Shown in pieces: positions 46,201 to 55,312 of a stretch of 64,000 nt of DNA. Source of the stretch: Archangium sp. (GTDB lineage: Bacteria > Myxococcota > Myxococcia > Myxococcales > Myxococcaceae). The position numbers and the translations under genes were made by a program. How positions within the stretch are numbered: position 1 is the first letter of the stretch; the number at the start of each line of letters is the position of its first letter. The notes beneath the pieces are model-generated. The model was not told the DNA's origin. It saw only the letters and a list, made by a program, of their open reading frames with translations, and ran no database searches. The stretch covers positions 54,787 through 118,786 of the forward strand of contig JAUYRZ010000126.1 in the NCBI GenBank assembly GCA_030695565.1, written 5' to 3'.

Positions 46201-47063
46201 GGGAACGAGAGGGTCTGCGCGTCAGCGTCGAGGCGCACGGGAGCGCCCAACATCACGGGCTGGTTCACCTCGCCGTGCCCGATGCGAAAGCCGGCCGCGC
46301 AGGGGATGCCGAGCGTGAGGGCGAGTTCGTCGAGCACGTCGGCAGAGGTGGAGTCGTTCTCGTCGCAGCCGGTGAACTCGCCGAAGACGATGCCTTTGAC
46401 GCCGTCGAAGAGTCCGGCGAGCTGCAGGTGCATCCACATTCGGTCGAGGCGGTAGGGCTTCTCTCCCACGTCTTCGATGAGCAGCACCGCGCCGCGCAGG
46501 TCGGGCAGCCAGCGCGTGCCGATCAGCCGCGTGAAGACCGAAAGATTTCCCCCGAGCAGGGGCCCCACACCGATGCCCTTGTTGACCGTGCGGCTACCAG
46601 TGAGCGGCGCGACGGGCTGGCCTTCGAGCAGCGAGAAGAGACGTTCGATGACCTCGGGTGGCTGCTTGCCCAGCTGGGTGAGCACGGGCGCGTGAAGCGA
46701 ACGCCAGCCCTGCTTCTGCGCTGCACAGTGAAGGGAGGTGAAGTCGGAAAAACCCACCAGGTGTTTGGGTGAGGAGAGCCGCAGGGAAGGCAGCAGCTTC
46801 ATCGAGCCGTACCCGCCCCGCGCTGCGAAGACCGCCTTCACGTTGGCGTCGTCGAGGGCGGCCTGCAGCTCGGCTCCGCGGGAGGCGTCGGTGCCGGCGA
46901 GGTACCGATGGGTCTGAAACACGCGCTCGGAAAAGACGGGCTGATAGCGGCGGGCGATGACCTCGAGCCCCTTCTCGAAGGTGGGGCGATCGAAGGGGCC
47001 AGAAGGCGCGACGACGGCGACGCGGTCACCCTGGCGCAGCGGCGGAGGCGTGAGGAAGCTCAC
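46197..47063 (-). CDS. ldcA: LD-carboxypeptidase, peptidase family S66 (288 aa)
   Basis: The S66 fold is recognised from AARGGYGSMKLLPSL, the nucleophile region GFSDFTSLH, LLIEDVGEKPYRLDRM with the catalytic Glu, and C-terminal GHGEVNQPVMLG with the catalytic His. LdcA removes the terminal D-Ala from cytosolic murein tetrapeptides so that the tripeptide can be re-used by Mpl. It is the first gene of the leftward operon, and the start ATG 47063 lies 38 nt from the divergent membrane-protein gene. Confidence 0.92.
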   Translation of the reverse strand: MSFLTPPPLRQGDRVAVVAPSGPFDRPTFEKGLEVIARRYQPVFSERVFQTHRYLAGTDASRGAELQAALDDANVKAVFAARGGYGSMKLLPSLRLSSPKHLVGFSDFTSLHCAAQKQGWRSLHAPVLTQLGKQPPEVIERLFSLLEGQPVAPLTGSRTVNKGIGVGPLLGGNLSVFTRLIGTRWLPDLRGAVLLIEDVGEKPYRLDRMWMHLQLAGLFDGVKGIVFGEFTGCDENDSTSADVLDELALTLGIPCAAGFRIGHGEVNQPVMLGAPVRLDADAQTLSFP

Positions 47064-47101
47064 CTGCGGTGTTGTACTTCAGCCCGCGCTAGAGTGGGCC
47101 G

Positions 47102-47878
47102 GTGCAGTTGCCTCCCCCGAAGAAGCCCCACAAGTTCCCCGTGCCGTACGGGTTGTTCATCGTGCTCGCGGTCTACGCCCTGTGCGTGCTCGGCTACATC
47201 TGGACGAATTACTGGGACAGCCCCGAATACAAAGCGGCGCTCGGTTACGCGCGGGCGTTGAGCATTCTGGGCGTCGACGACGGGCGCAAGTGCACCGAGG
47301 CGCAGCTGGTCAAGGCGTTCGAGGCGACGCTCGAGGCAGCGCGGTTGATGCCCGATGAGCGGCAGCTGGTCGACCACCTCGAGAGCCTGCGGCACCGCTT
47401 CGAAGAGCGGAAATTCAAGCTGAACCCCGACCTGGTGAAGAAGGCCGAGATGATGTCGGCGAACACGATGCGCATCGAGAAAGAGCGCAAGGCGTGGCTG
47501 GTGGTCGGCTCACGGGACCGCGGCTGGGCGCCGGATCAGCTGTTGGCGGGCCCGGAGCGGGTGGTGCTCTGGAGCATTCCCGGTGGCGTGTTGATCATCG
47601 CGTTCTGGGCGTACACGCGCTTCAGCGGCAAGGCGGCGCGTGACAGGGACCACGAAGAGGATCTCAAGAAGGCGGAACGCGAGGTCGAGGAGTTGGGAGA
47701 CTTCAGGCGCGGGCTGGGTTCACGTCCGGCTCCGAAGGTGGAGGACGACGCGGACACGTTGGCGCAGTCGCCGCCGGTGAGAGCGAGGCCGAAGACCGCG
47801 TCGGGAGTCAGAGCGGTCACGAGGCCGCCCTCGCTGACCGCGCGACCGGCCGTGAAGAAGCGCCCACCCGAAGAATGA
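47102..47878 (+). CDS. Two-pass membrane protein of unknown function (258 aa)
   Basis: The start is GTG at 47102, giving MQLPPPKKPHKF. One transmembrane helix (YGLFIVLAVYALCVLGYIW) sits near the N-terminus and another (VVLWSIPGGVLIIAFWAYT) near residue 160. The loop between them is helical and charged, with TPR-like character (AAL, LEAARLMPDERQLVDHLES). The tail is basic and Pro-rich. No family is recognised. The gene is divergent from ldcA, and the repeat at 47885 follows 7 nt after its stop. Confidence 0.65.
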   Translation: MQLPPPKKPHKFPVPYGLFIVLAVYALCVLGYIWTNYWDSPEYKAALGYARALSILGVDDGRKCTEAQLVKAFEATLEAARLMPDERQLVDHLESLRHRFEERKFKLNPDLVKKAEMMSANTMRIEKERKAWLVVGSRDRGWAPDQLLAGPERVVLWSIPGGVLIIAFWAYTRFSGKAARDRDHEEDLKKAEREVEELGDFRRGLGSRPAPKVEDDADTLAQSPPVRARPKTASGVRAVTRPPSLTARPAVKKRPPEE

Positions 47879-47884
47879 AAGTGT

Positions 47885-47917
47885 CTCCCTCTCCCTTCAG
47901 AGGGTCGGGGTGAGGGG
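47885..47917. repeat. GC-rich palindromic repeat, copy 5, at the methyltransferase 3' end
   Basis: CCCTCTCCC with a shortened right arm (AGAGGG, the palindrome has lost GGG) and the TCGGGGTGAGGGG tail. It contains the stop codon at 47897 and supplies the last residues (PLTPTL) of the leftward gene. Confidence 0.8.
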
Positions 47918-49132
47918 CTCGATCCTCTGGAGCACGGCCCCGAAGAACGCATCGGTTCCGTGCCGATGCGGGGCCACGTTCAAGAATCCGCGCGAGTCGA
48001 TCAACTCGGCGTCCATTGCCGGACGAACCACCCGCAACTCCGGATGCTGATTCAGTACCCCATCGATCACGCCCTCGTTCTCAGCGAGCGTGAACGTGCA
48101 GGTCGCATAGACAAGCCGCCCGCCCGGAGCGAGGTGCCGCAACCCCGTCTCGATCAACCCGCGCTGAATCGCAGGCATCGAATTCACGAGGCCCGCGTCG
48201 AGCCGCCACCGCAAGTCAGGCCCGCGGCGGAGCGAACCCAGCTCCGAACAAGGCGCGTCGATCAACACGCGCGAGACCATCAGCGAGGCCGGAGCCGTCG
48301 CTCCATGAATGAGTACGCGCGCATTCGCCTTCGCCGCCCGGGTCCGCAGCCGCTCGAGCCGGGGCAGATCGACATCCGTCGCGTGCACCTTCCCCTGCGG
48401 CCCCACGATGGCCGCGAGCTGCAGGGCCTTCCCGCCCGCCCCCGCACACAGGTCGAGCACTTCATCACCCGGCCGCGCGTCGACGAGTTCACCCAGCAGC
48501 TGACTGCCCTCGTCTTGCACCTCGAAGCGGCCGAGGAACTGCGGGGCCAGGCCGAACAAATTGGGTCGCCGCGTGGTGACCACGAGCGCTTGCGACGCCC
48601 AACGTCCGAGTGTGGTTTCGATACTTGCGGCGGCGAGCTGCTTCTGAAGTTCCTCGCGCGATCCCCGGGCACGGAGGCACACGGGCCCGGGCCGATTGAG
48701 CGCCTCGGCCATCGCGGCCGCGTCGTCACCGAAACGGGCCTCCATCTGGTCCGCGATCCAATCGGGAAACGAGTACCGGTCACGCCAGAGCGTCGGTACC
48801 GGTCGGACCGCGTGCAGCTCGACCCCGAGCACTTCAGCCGCGCGGGTGAACCCACCCAGCTCGAGGGCGAGCACGGCCAGCAGCTGCAGGCCATCACCGT
48901 CGACCTGAGCGCGCAGTCGACGTCGCCACAGGCCGACGCCGAAGAGCGACTCCGCACAGACGGCGCGTTGATCGGGGGTGAAGTCGCGATGGGCCCGCAG
49001 CAACTTGTCGAGCGCGCGTTCAGCCGGAGTGCCGGACAGAATCTCGCTCAGCGCCGGAGCGAGGATCGGCCCCAGCCCTTCCAGCGCGGGCCAGGGAACG
49101 GTGGTGAGCCGGAGCTCTGCTTCAGTCAGCAC
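47897..49132 (-). CDS. RsmB/NOP-family RNA methyltransferase (411 aa)
   Basis: The family is an m5C rRNA methyltransferase. The SAM motif DLCAGAGGKALQLAAIVG, the catalytic Cys in IDAPCSELGS and the second Cys in YATCTFTLAENEG are all in place. The N-terminal part (SGTPAERALDKLLRAHRDFTPDQ) resembles the NusB-like domain of RsmB. RsmB modifies 16S C967 in E. coli; whether this paralogue acts there is open. The final six codons come from a palindromic repeat. It overlaps the upstream HD gene by 11 nt, so they form one operon. Confidence 0.88.
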   Translation of the reverse strand: MLTEAELRLTTVPWPALEGLGPILAPALSEILSGTPAERALDKLLRAHRDFTPDQRAVCAESLFGVGLWRRRLRAQVDGDGLQLLAVLALELGGFTRAAEVLGVELHAVRPVPTLWRDRYSFPDWIADQMEARFGDDAAAMAEALNRPGPVCLRARGSREELQKQLAAASIETTLGRWASQALVVTTRRPNLFGLAPQFLGRFEVQDEGSQLLGELVDARPGDEVLDLCAGAGGKALQLAAIVGPQGKVHATDVDLPRLERLRTRAAKANARVLIHGATAPASLMVSRVLIDAPCSELGSLRRGPDLRWRLDAGLVNSMPAIQRGLIETGLRHLAPGGRLVYATCTFTLAENEGVIDGVLNQHPELRVVRPAMDAELIDSRGFLNVAPHRHGTDAFFGAVLQRIEPLTPTL

Positions 49133-49730
49133 GGCCCAGAGTCCGGCGAAGGTTGGCGCGGGCGGCCGCGTCGAAGCGGTCGTGGAAGAGGTCGGACAAG
49201 AAGATGCGATCGACCTCGAGCAGGTGCTTGAGAAAGCGGTTTCGGTTGGACCGGTAGATGCGCTTCGGGACCTCCCGGTACTCCTCGGCGATGGCGGCGT
49301 CGTAGGCGTCGAACTGGCCGGCCGGGGCGCCCAGAATGGCCATGTCGCAGTCCAGAAAGTGCCGGGTGTCGTCGTCGAGTTCGGCGCGCTTCAACTTGCC
49401 GTGCCTGGCGGTCAGCTCGATCAGTTTCCGAACCAGGCCTGAATCCAGCGATTCCCGGGGGAGAAAGGTTTGAATGGCCTCCTCGGCCAGGTCGGCACTG
49501 CGCGCCTCGTTGTCGCCCTTGCCCGCCAGATAGACGGCGTCGTGGAAGAGCACGGCCAGGTACACCTCGCGTGGATTTCGCCAGGCAGGCACCGTCTGGA
49601 AGTGCTTGAGCGCCTCCTGGACGTGGGAAAACGAGTGGTACGCCCGGGGAGGGACGGCGTAGGCGGCGGTCACCGCCCTCATCAGGCCTTCCGAAAGAGT
49701 GAGCGGAAGACTGTTCGTCAGTGTTGACAT
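49122..49730 (-). CDS. HD-superfamily metal-dependent phosphohydrolase (202 aa)
   Basis: This is a small HD hydrolase of the predicted metal-dependent phosphohydrolase kind. His residues occur in YHSFSHV, the HD pair in VLFHDAVYLAGKGDNEARSA, a third site in TARHGKLK and Asp in FLDCDMAILG. I start at ATG 49730 (MSTLTNSLPLTL); the frame extends upstream across the tRNA, which is not coding. The substrate is unknown. It precedes the methyltransferase gene with an 11-nt overlap and is divergent from the tRNA. Confidence 0.8.
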   Translation of the reverse strand: MSTLTNSLPLTLSEGLMRAVTAAYAVPPRAYHSFSHVQEALKHFQTVPAWRNPREVYLAVLFHDAVYLAGKGDNEARSADLAEEAIQTFLPRESLDSGLVRKLIELTARHGKLKRAELDDDTRHFLDCDMAILGAPAGQFDAYDAAIAEEYREVPKRIYRSNRNRFLKHLLEVDRIFLSDLFHDRFDAAARANLRRTLGRAD

Positions 49731-49778
49731 GAAGGGGTCGTCCACTTTAGAAGCCGTCGCCGCACAAGCACCCAATAT

Positions 49779-49851
49779 TCCTTGATAGCTCAGCTGGTAG
49801 AGCAGGCGACTGTTAATCGCCGGGTCGTAGGTTCGAGTCCTACTCAGGGAG
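49779..49851 (+). tRNA. tRNA-Asn (anticodon GTT)
   Basis: A complete cloverleaf is visible. The acceptor arms are TCCTTGA and TCAGGGA, the D loop is AGCTCAGCTGGTAGAGC, the anticodon arm is GGCGA-CTGTTAA-TCGCC with GTT at the centre, and the T arm is GTAGG-TTCGAGT-CCTAC. The 3' CCA is not encoded as such. The gene is the boundary between the conserved genes to the left and the island with a serine recombinase to the right. Confidence 0.97.
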
Positions 49852-49873
49852 CACAGCTTTTCGGTAGTGGGAG

Positions 49874-49909
49874 AAACCGCAGACCCCGAGAGGGACTGCG
49901 GTTTTTCTG
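49874..49909 (+). terminator. Intrinsic terminator of tRNA-Asn
   Basis: The arms AAACCGCAG and CTGCGGTTT form a perfect 9-bp stem around a 13-nt loop. A T-rich tail (TTTTTCTGCTTT) follows. It ends the tRNA transcript just before the recombinase stop. Confidence 0.8.
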
Positions 49910-49912
49910 CTT

Positions 49913-51220
49913 TCAAGCACCTTCCTTGCTTCTCCCACCGGCCTTCGGGGTGATCACGATCCTCCCGTCGTGGTGAACCACGATGCGGTCGATCAGATGC
50001 TGAACGTAGGGCCGCGCGACGTCGTCACGGCGCAGGAGTCGGGGCCACTCCTTCAACACCACGTCGACCGACGCACTGTGCCGGTGGGCAAGTGCTCGCG
50101 CCCTTGGCTCCGTGCAGACCACTCGCTCGATCGCGTCGAGCACGGCGTCGTCGAGAGTCTTGAGCGGAATCCTGAATCCCGGGCACGCCTCCTTCCCGAC
50201 GCGCAGCAGGTTGCGGCAGTTGTAGTACCCGTAGGTGTACCGCCCGTCGACCACGCGCTTGCCGCTCGTCTCGTACTGGTAGCTCGCGCCGCAGGCGCCG
50301 CACCAGGCGAGCCCCTTGAGCAACTTCGGCTGCGAGGGAGCTCGGCCTGGACAACGAGCGGGCTCGCGCTGCCGTCGGAGCTTCTGCACCAACGCCCACG
50401 TCTCGGCGTCGATGATCTGTGGGACCGCCAACGAGAGCCACTCCGACCTTGGCCGGAGCAGGCCGTCCTTCCGCATTCCCCAATGCACGGTGCCAGTCAG
50501 CGCCTCTTCGCTCAGAAGCAGCGTCACCCTGCTCTTCGACCACAGGTCACCTGCCCGCGTTCGCAGCCCGCGCTGGTTGAGTGTCCGCGCAACGGACTTC
50601 GCGCCGCTCCCGGCGATGTAGAGGGTGAACGCCTCGCGCACGAGCTCGGCCTCGAGCAGCTCCACTTCGAGCCGATGACGCACCAGGCCCGGCCTGACCT
50701 CGACCCGGACGCTTCGGTAGCCGAACGGCGCGCGCGCTCCCGGCCAGAAGCCCTGCTTGACCGCCTCGCGCATCGCGGCGGAGGTCCTCAGGCCGTTGAG
50801 CTCCGACTCGTACTGGTCGATGCACTCGAACAGCCCTTCCATCAACGTCCCCATCGGGTCGTCGGCGAAGTCCTGCAGGACGGAGAGCACGCGAACACCT
50901 GCCTTTCTGAGCTTGGTCTTCACGACGCGCGCGTGGGTCGCGTCGCGCGTGAAGCGGGATGTGTGGTGGACGACGATCGTGCTGATGGTGCTCGTCGGCT
51001 TGAGCGCGTCACCGAGCAGCCTATTGAACACTGGCCGGCTCGCATCGGTGCCCGACGCGCCCGCCTCGACGTACTGCTCCGCGATGAGCGCGCCGTGCCG
51101 CGTGGCGAACTCGGCAATCGCCTTGCACTGCGCGGGGAGCGAGAGGTCCTTCTCGGCCTGTTCGGCAGTGCTGACGCGGGCGTAGGCCACCCAGTCGCGA
51201 CGATCACCTCGCGGGCGCAT
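49913..51220 (-). CDS. Large serine recombinase/integrase (435 aa)
   Basis: This is a large serine recombinase. The N-terminal resolvase domain shows VAYARVSTAEQAEKDLSLPAQ with the catalytic Ser in RVSTAEQ. The central recombinase domain has PFGYRSV and RTLNQRGLRTRAGDLWSKS. A zinc ribbon has CGACGASYQYETSG with CRNLLRVGKEACPG. Such enzymes integrate phages and conjugative or defence islands. It reads toward the tRNA-Asn and stops 4 nt from its terminator, so the tRNA side is probably one end of the element. Serine recombinases have tiny att cores, so a direct repeat is not expected. Confidence 0.92.
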   Translation of the reverse strand: MRPRGDRRDWVAYARVSTAEQAEKDLSLPAQCKAIAEFATRHGALIAEQYVEAGASGTDASRPVFNRLLGDALKPTSTISTIVVHHTSRFTRDATHARVVKTKLRKAGVRVLSVLQDFADDPMGTLMEGLFECIDQYESELNGLRTSAAMREAVKQGFWPGARAPFGYRSVRVEVRPGLVRHRLEVELLEAELVREAFTLYIAGSGAKSVARTLNQRGLRTRAGDLWSKSRVTLLLSEEALTGTVHWGMRKDGLLRPRSEWLSLAVPQIIDAETWALVQKLRRQREPARCPGRAPSQPKLLKGLAWCGACGASYQYETSGKRVVDGRYTYGYYNCRNLLRVGKEACPGFRIPLKTLDDAVLDAIERVVCTEPRARALAHRHSASVDVVLKEWPRLLRRDDVARPYVQHLIDRIVVHHDGRIVITPKAGGRSKEGA

Positions 51221-51380
51221 CTTCGACCTCCGGAACCTGCACCCGATCGATCAACATCAAGAGCGCGGGCTTGATGAGTTCGCGCTCCCAATCCGGTAGT
51301 TCGACTGGCAACACCTCAAGGCCAGAGACGATCAGTGGAAGTTCGCGCGTGCGCCGTTGACGGGGTCTTTGCTGGCTCAT
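51204..51380 (-). CDS. Small basic protein upstream of the recombinase (58 aa)
   Basis: Starting at ATG 51380 gives MSQQRPRQRRTRELPLIVSG and ends ELIKPALLMLIDRVQVPEVE. It overlaps the recombinase start by 17 nt, as small companion ORFs often do, and may be translated with it. No family is recognised. It could be a recombination directionality factor, but nothing in the sequence shows this. Confidence 0.4.
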   Translation of the reverse strand: MSQQRPRQRRTRELPLIVSGLEVLPVELPDWERELIKPALLMLIDRVQVPEVEDAPAR

Positions 51381-51586
51381 GCACGGGGCAAAGCCCGGGG
51401 CGACGGAGACAGGGGACGGCGATTCGCAAATCCACCGTTGGGCCGTTGGGCAAGAGGGCAGGCTCGATAGGGGTTCCACGTTCCAGAAACGCGGTCCTGC
51501 AACCCGATAGAGGACATGAACCCGACGAATTCTCGGAGAGCACCTGATTCCGAACGCTTGTGGCGACGGCCACGGTCGTCGCGGCC

Positions 51587-52711
51587 TCAGCTCCGCTTCT
51601 TCGTCGCGGAGTTCAGGGCTCGCTGCGTCTTCTCGACCGCCTCGACCAACGTGGCTTCGTCGGGCAGACGCGTGCGGTACTCGGCGGCCATGACCTTGTT
51701 CGGCAGGCCCTCGAGCGCGTACTTCGCCACCGCGTGGTCCTTCTCAGCGCAGAGGATGAGGCCGACCGGAGGATTCTCGCCAGCCACCATCCAGTGCTCG
51801 CGCGCGTAGTTCAGGTACAGGTGCATCTGCCCCGCGTCCGCGTGCGTGAACTTGCCGATCTTCAGGTCGATGACGACCAGGCAGCGAAGTTCACGATGGA
51901 AGAACACGAGGTCGACTCGGTACCACTCGTCGCCGACGCGGAGCCGTCGCTGGCGCCCCACGAAGGTGAACGCGCCACCGAGTTCGAGCAGGAACGTCTC
52001 GAGTTGCTTGATGAGCGCTTCCTCAAGCTCGAGCTCAGAGTACTCGTCTTTGAGACCGAGAAATTCGAGCACGAACGGGTCCTTGATTGCCTCCTCAGCC
52101 GAGACGGCGTCGCTCGGCTCGGCGACCTGGCCTTTGCTGAGCATTCGCGCCTTGTTTCGTGAGAGGGCCGTCCGCTCGTAAAACTGGCTCTGGATCTGGC
52201 GATCGAGCTGCCGGCTCGACCACCCGCCCCGAAGCGCCTCCACCGCGTAGAAGCGCCGCGCGACGGGCGATCGCACCGCCAGCAACCGGACGTAGTGCGT
52301 CCAGGGCAGAGGGAATGCCTCGGCGAGCCGCGCCACCAGACCAGATTGTGCAGGCAGTGCCTGCACAATCCCCGCGACATCCAATTGTGCAGGCACTGCC
52401 TGCACAATCTCCCGGTGCTCGACGAAGAACGAGCGCATCAGGAACAGGTTCCGCCGCCCAAACCCTCTTCCGAATTGCCTCGTCAAGTCGACAGAGAGCC
52501 GCTCAACCAATTGCTCGCCGTAGTCCGCCCGCCCCCTGCCCTTCTGCTCCCCCTCGAAGATTCGCCGTCCGACAAGCCAGTAGGTGGACGTCATCAGGGT
52601 GTTGACGGTTCGCGCAGCGGCCGTTCGAGACGCGACGAGCAGCGCGGCGACATCGTCGAACACCTCCACGTAGTCGCGGTCACGCACGGGCACGGGCTTC
52701 TTCGACGCCAT
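51587..52711 (-). CDS. YhcG-like PD-(D/E)XK nuclease, DUF1016 family (374 aa)
   Basis: The N-terminal DUF1016 domain (LMTSTYWLVGRRIFEGEQKGR, GRGFGRRNLFLMRSFF) is followed by the YhcG nuclease domain. The active site is seen in YRVDLVFFHRELRCLVVIDLKIGKFTHAD: Asp, then xDLK. Such proteins are common in restriction-modification and defence islands and are thought to act on DNA. Residues around 100-125 contain two near-identical stretches, IVQAVPAQ and IVQALPAQ, each encoded by a 25-bp palindrome. The gene starts at ATG 52711 and is divergent from the helicase gene. Confidence 0.88.
   Translation of the reverse strand: MASKKPVPVRDRDYVEVFDDVAALLVASRTAAARTVNTLMTSTYWLVGRRIFEGEQKGRGRADYGEQLVERLSVDLTRQFGRGFGRRNLFLMRSFFVEHREIVQAVPAQLDVAGIVQALPAQSGLVARLAEAFPLPWTHYVRLLAVRSPVARRFYAVEALRGGWSSRQLDRQIQSQFYERTALSRNKARMLSKGQVAEPSDAVSAEEAIKDPFVLEFLGLKDEYSELELEEALIKQLETFLLELGGAFTFVGRQRRLRVGDEWYRVDLVFFHRELRCLVVIDLKIGKFTHADAGQMHLYLNYAREHWMVAGENPPVGLILCAEKDHAVAKYALEGLPNKVMAAEYRTRLPDEATLVEAVEKTQRALNSATKKRS
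52345..52369. repeat. 25-bp palindrome, copy A, within the YhcG gene
   Basis: The 12-nt arms ATTGTGCAGGCA and TGCCTGCACAAT flank one G. They are fully complementary. The copy is in frame, within the loop between the nuclease's N-terminal helices. Confidence 0.85.
52384..52408. repeat. 25-bp palindrome, copy B, within the YhcG gene
   Basis: The arms are the same as in copy A and the central base is C. It is separated from copy A by 14 nt, so the two form a tandem. Related palindromes occur at 56490, 58232 and 60894. Confidence 0.85.
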
Positions 52712-52795
52712 GAGTCCAACCTGCCCTCGGGATACCCGAAGTTCAAGCGGCGATGCTGCGCCCCGCCGCCGGGCACGCGATAGGTTCCTCGCACC

Positions 52796-55312
52796 ATGCC
52801 GGGCCCGACAGGTGACGAGCGTGAGGCGATCATCATGGCGATCGCCGACACGGAGAAGGTGATCGCGCGCGTTGCAGAGGAGCAGGCCGAGCGTGAGCGC
52901 CAGCTCTCCGAACTCCGAACACGCCTCGCCGAGTGGAATGAACCAATCCCCCGATCAGCACCGCTCGCGGCCCCCACGATGAGGCCCGACAGCAAGGTGG
53001 AACTCTTCCTGTCCCTCTTCCGGGGCCGCACGGACGTCTACCCCACCCGCTTCGTCCGAAAGCGCGACGGCCAGGCCGGTTACGCGCCGGATTGCCGCAA
53101 CAAGTTCGTCAAGGGCGTCTGCGATTTGCCGAAGGTGAAGTGCGGCGAGTGCGCGAACCAAGCCTTCCGACCGTTCGACGCCGCCGCAGTTCGCGAGCAC
53201 CTCCTCGGCAAGCACGTGATGGGGGTGTACCCGCTGCTCGAGAACGACACGTGCTGGTTCCTCGCGGCCGACTTCGACGAGGGAACCTGGCGAGACGACG
53301 TGAGCGCGTTCGTCGCAACCGCACGGCGAGCAGGCCTCCCGCCGGCGATCGAGCGCTCTCGTTCTGGCAAGGGGGCACACGTCTGGTTCTTCTTCAGCTC
53401 TCCAGTGTCGGCCACGTCCGCGCGCAAGATGGGCTGCCATCTGCTGACGGAGACGATGGCAAACCGCCACGAACTGTCCATGCGCTCCTACGACCGGCTG
53501 TTCCCCAGCCAGGACACGATGCCGCGTGGGGGCTTCGGGAACCTCATCGCGCTCCCGCTGCAGGCCGGGCCACGGAAGGAGGGGAACTCGATCTTCCTCG
53601 ACGATGGGCTGGCGCCAATCGCAGATGCGCTCCAATGGGCTCACCTCGCGACCATCGGCAGAATCGCCCCTGACACCGTGGAACGAATCGCTGCGGAAGC
53701 GACTCGGCAGGGAACGGTCCTCGGTGTTCGTGCCGCTGAGGTGAGCGACGAAGACGCCAGCCCGTGGACGCGGAGCCCCACTGGGCGGGCCAGGTTCCAG
53801 CCGATCACAGAGCCGATCCCCGAACGCATCGAGGTCGTGCTGGCGCAGAAGCTCTTCGTCCCGAAGGCAGGCCTCCCATCGTCGCTCCTCAACCAGGTGA
53901 AGCGGCTGGCCGCCTTCCAGAACCCCGAGTTCTACAAGAAGCAGAGCATGCGGCTCTCGACGGCGATGACCCCGAGGGTCATCTCGTGCGCCGAGGAACT
54001 CCCTCTTCACGTCGGCATCCCGCGTGGCTGCCAATTCGAGCTCGGACAGTTGCTGGCGAGCCACGGCGCCAGGATGGCGCTCGTCGATGAGCGAATCGCC
54101 GGCACCCCACTCGACGTTCGGTTCACCGGCGAACTCACCTCCGTCCAGCAGACGGCGGCCCGAGCGATGCTCGCGCACGACACTGGTGTCTTCGTGGCTC
54201 CGCCCGGGGTCGGGAAGACCGTGCTCGGAACCCATCTCATCGCCGCCCGAGGGTGCAACACGCTGGTCCTCGTTCATCGCCGCCCGCTACTCGACCAGTG
54301 GCTCGCGCAGTTGGCGGTGTTTCTGGGTCTCGACCCAAAGGAGATCGGACAGATCGGCGCCGGCAAGCGCAAGCCCAACGGTCGGCTCGACGTCGCGATG
54401 ATTCAGAGTCTGGTGCACCACGACGCAGTCGATGAACTCGTCGGCCAGTACGGCCACGTCATCGTCGATGAGTGCCACCACCTGCCCGCGGTCTCGTTCG
54501 AGCGGGTGCTGGCGCAGGTCAAGGCGCGTTACCTCGTCGGGCTGACCGCAACACCCCTCCGCCGCGACGGGCATCACCCCATCACGCAGATGCAGCTGGG
54601 CCCGGTTCGGTATGCCGTCGACGCGAAGGCGCATGCGAACAAGCGCCCGTTCGAACATCGACTGGTGGTCCGGGAAACCGGCTTCGTGACCGAGAGCGCT
54701 GAGGCGGACGCAGGAATCCAGTCGCTGTACGCGGCGCTCGCTCGCGACGAGGATCACAACCAGATGATCCTCGACGACGTCATCGGCGCACTTCGTCGAG
54801 GCCGCTCGCCGATCCTGCTGACCGAACGCAAAGACCACCTCCAGTTCTTCGCGAACGCGTTGAAGCCGATCGCTCGCCACGTGATCGTCCTGCAGGGCGG
54901 CATGGGCGCGCGCGAACACCGCGAAGTTCGTGAACGACTCGCCGCGGTGCCCGACCTCGAGGAACGCATCCTCATCGCGACGGGCCGCTACATCGGCGAG
55001 GGCTTCGACGACCCGCGACTCGACACGCTCTTTCTGGCGATGCCGGTCTCATGGAAGGGCACCCTCGTGCAGTACACGGGACGCCTGCACCGACTCCACC
55101 CCGGGAAGACCGAGGTGCGGCTCTACGACTACGTCGACCGCGAGGTGCCGATGCTGCTGCGGATGTTCGAAAAGCGCCTGCGGGGCTATCGAGCGATTGG
55201 CTACGCGCGCGGCGAGGCCCCGCTCGGTTTCGCCGAACCGCGCGAGGACCTGGTCATCGAGTACGACGAAGAGGCCATCTCGAAACTGGAGACTGTTGAT
55301 GAGTTCACGTGA
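52796..55312 (+). CDS. AEP-TOTE-type primase fused to SF2 helicase (838 aa)
   Basis: The N-terminal part resembles the archaeo-eukaryotic primase of TOTE conflict systems. A Cys cluster (CRNKFVKGVCDLPKVKCGEC) precedes ADFDEGTW with the metal Asp pair near residue 158, GKGAHVW near 192 and LIALPLQ. The second half is an SF2 helicase: Walker A APPGVGKTVLG near 470, DECHH near 557, LTATPLRRD, GRYIGEGFDDPRLD and YTGRLHR. The primase and helicase imply nucleic-acid processing in defence. The start is ATG 52796. Its 3' end overlaps the CcbP-like gene by 14 nt, which overlaps the 265-aa gene, giving a translationally coupled operon. Confidence 0.85.
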   Translation: MPGPTGDEREAIIMAIADTEKVIARVAEEQAERERQLSELRTRLAEWNEPIPRSAPLAAPTMRPDSKVELFLSLFRGRTDVYPTRFVRKRDGQAGYAPDCRNKFVKGVCDLPKVKCGECANQAFRPFDAAAVREHLLGKHVMGVYPLLENDTCWFLAADFDEGTWRDDVSAFVATARRAGLPPAIERSRSGKGAHVWFFFSSPVSATSARKMGCHLLTETMANRHELSMRSYDRLFPSQDTMPRGGFGNLIALPLQAGPRKEGNSIFLDDGLAPIADALQWAHLATIGRIAPDTVERIAAEATRQGTVLGVRAAEVSDEDASPWTRSPTGRARFQPITEPIPERIEVVLAQKLFVPKAGLPSSLLNQVKRLAAFQNPEFYKKQSMRLSTAMTPRVISCAEELPLHVGIPRGCQFELGQLLASHGARMALVDERIAGTPLDVRFTGELTSVQQTAARAMLAHDTGVFVAPPGVGKTVLGTHLIAARGCNTLVLVHRRPLLDQWLAQLAVFLGLDPKEIGQIGAGKRKPNGRLDVAMIQSLVHHDAVDELVGQYGHVIVDECHHLPAVSFERVLAQVKARYLVGLTATPLRRDGHHPITQMQLGPVRYAVDAKAHANKRPFEHRLVVRETGFVTESAEADAGIQSLYAALARDEDHNQMILDDVIGALRRGRSPILLTERKDHLQFFANALKPIARHVIVLQGGMGAREHREVRERLAAVPDLEERILIATGRYIGEGFDDPRLDTLFLAMPVSWKGTLVQYTGRLHRLHPGKTEVRLYDYVDREVPMLLRMFEKRLRGYRAIGYARGEAPLGFAEPREDLVIEYDEEAISKLETVDEFT

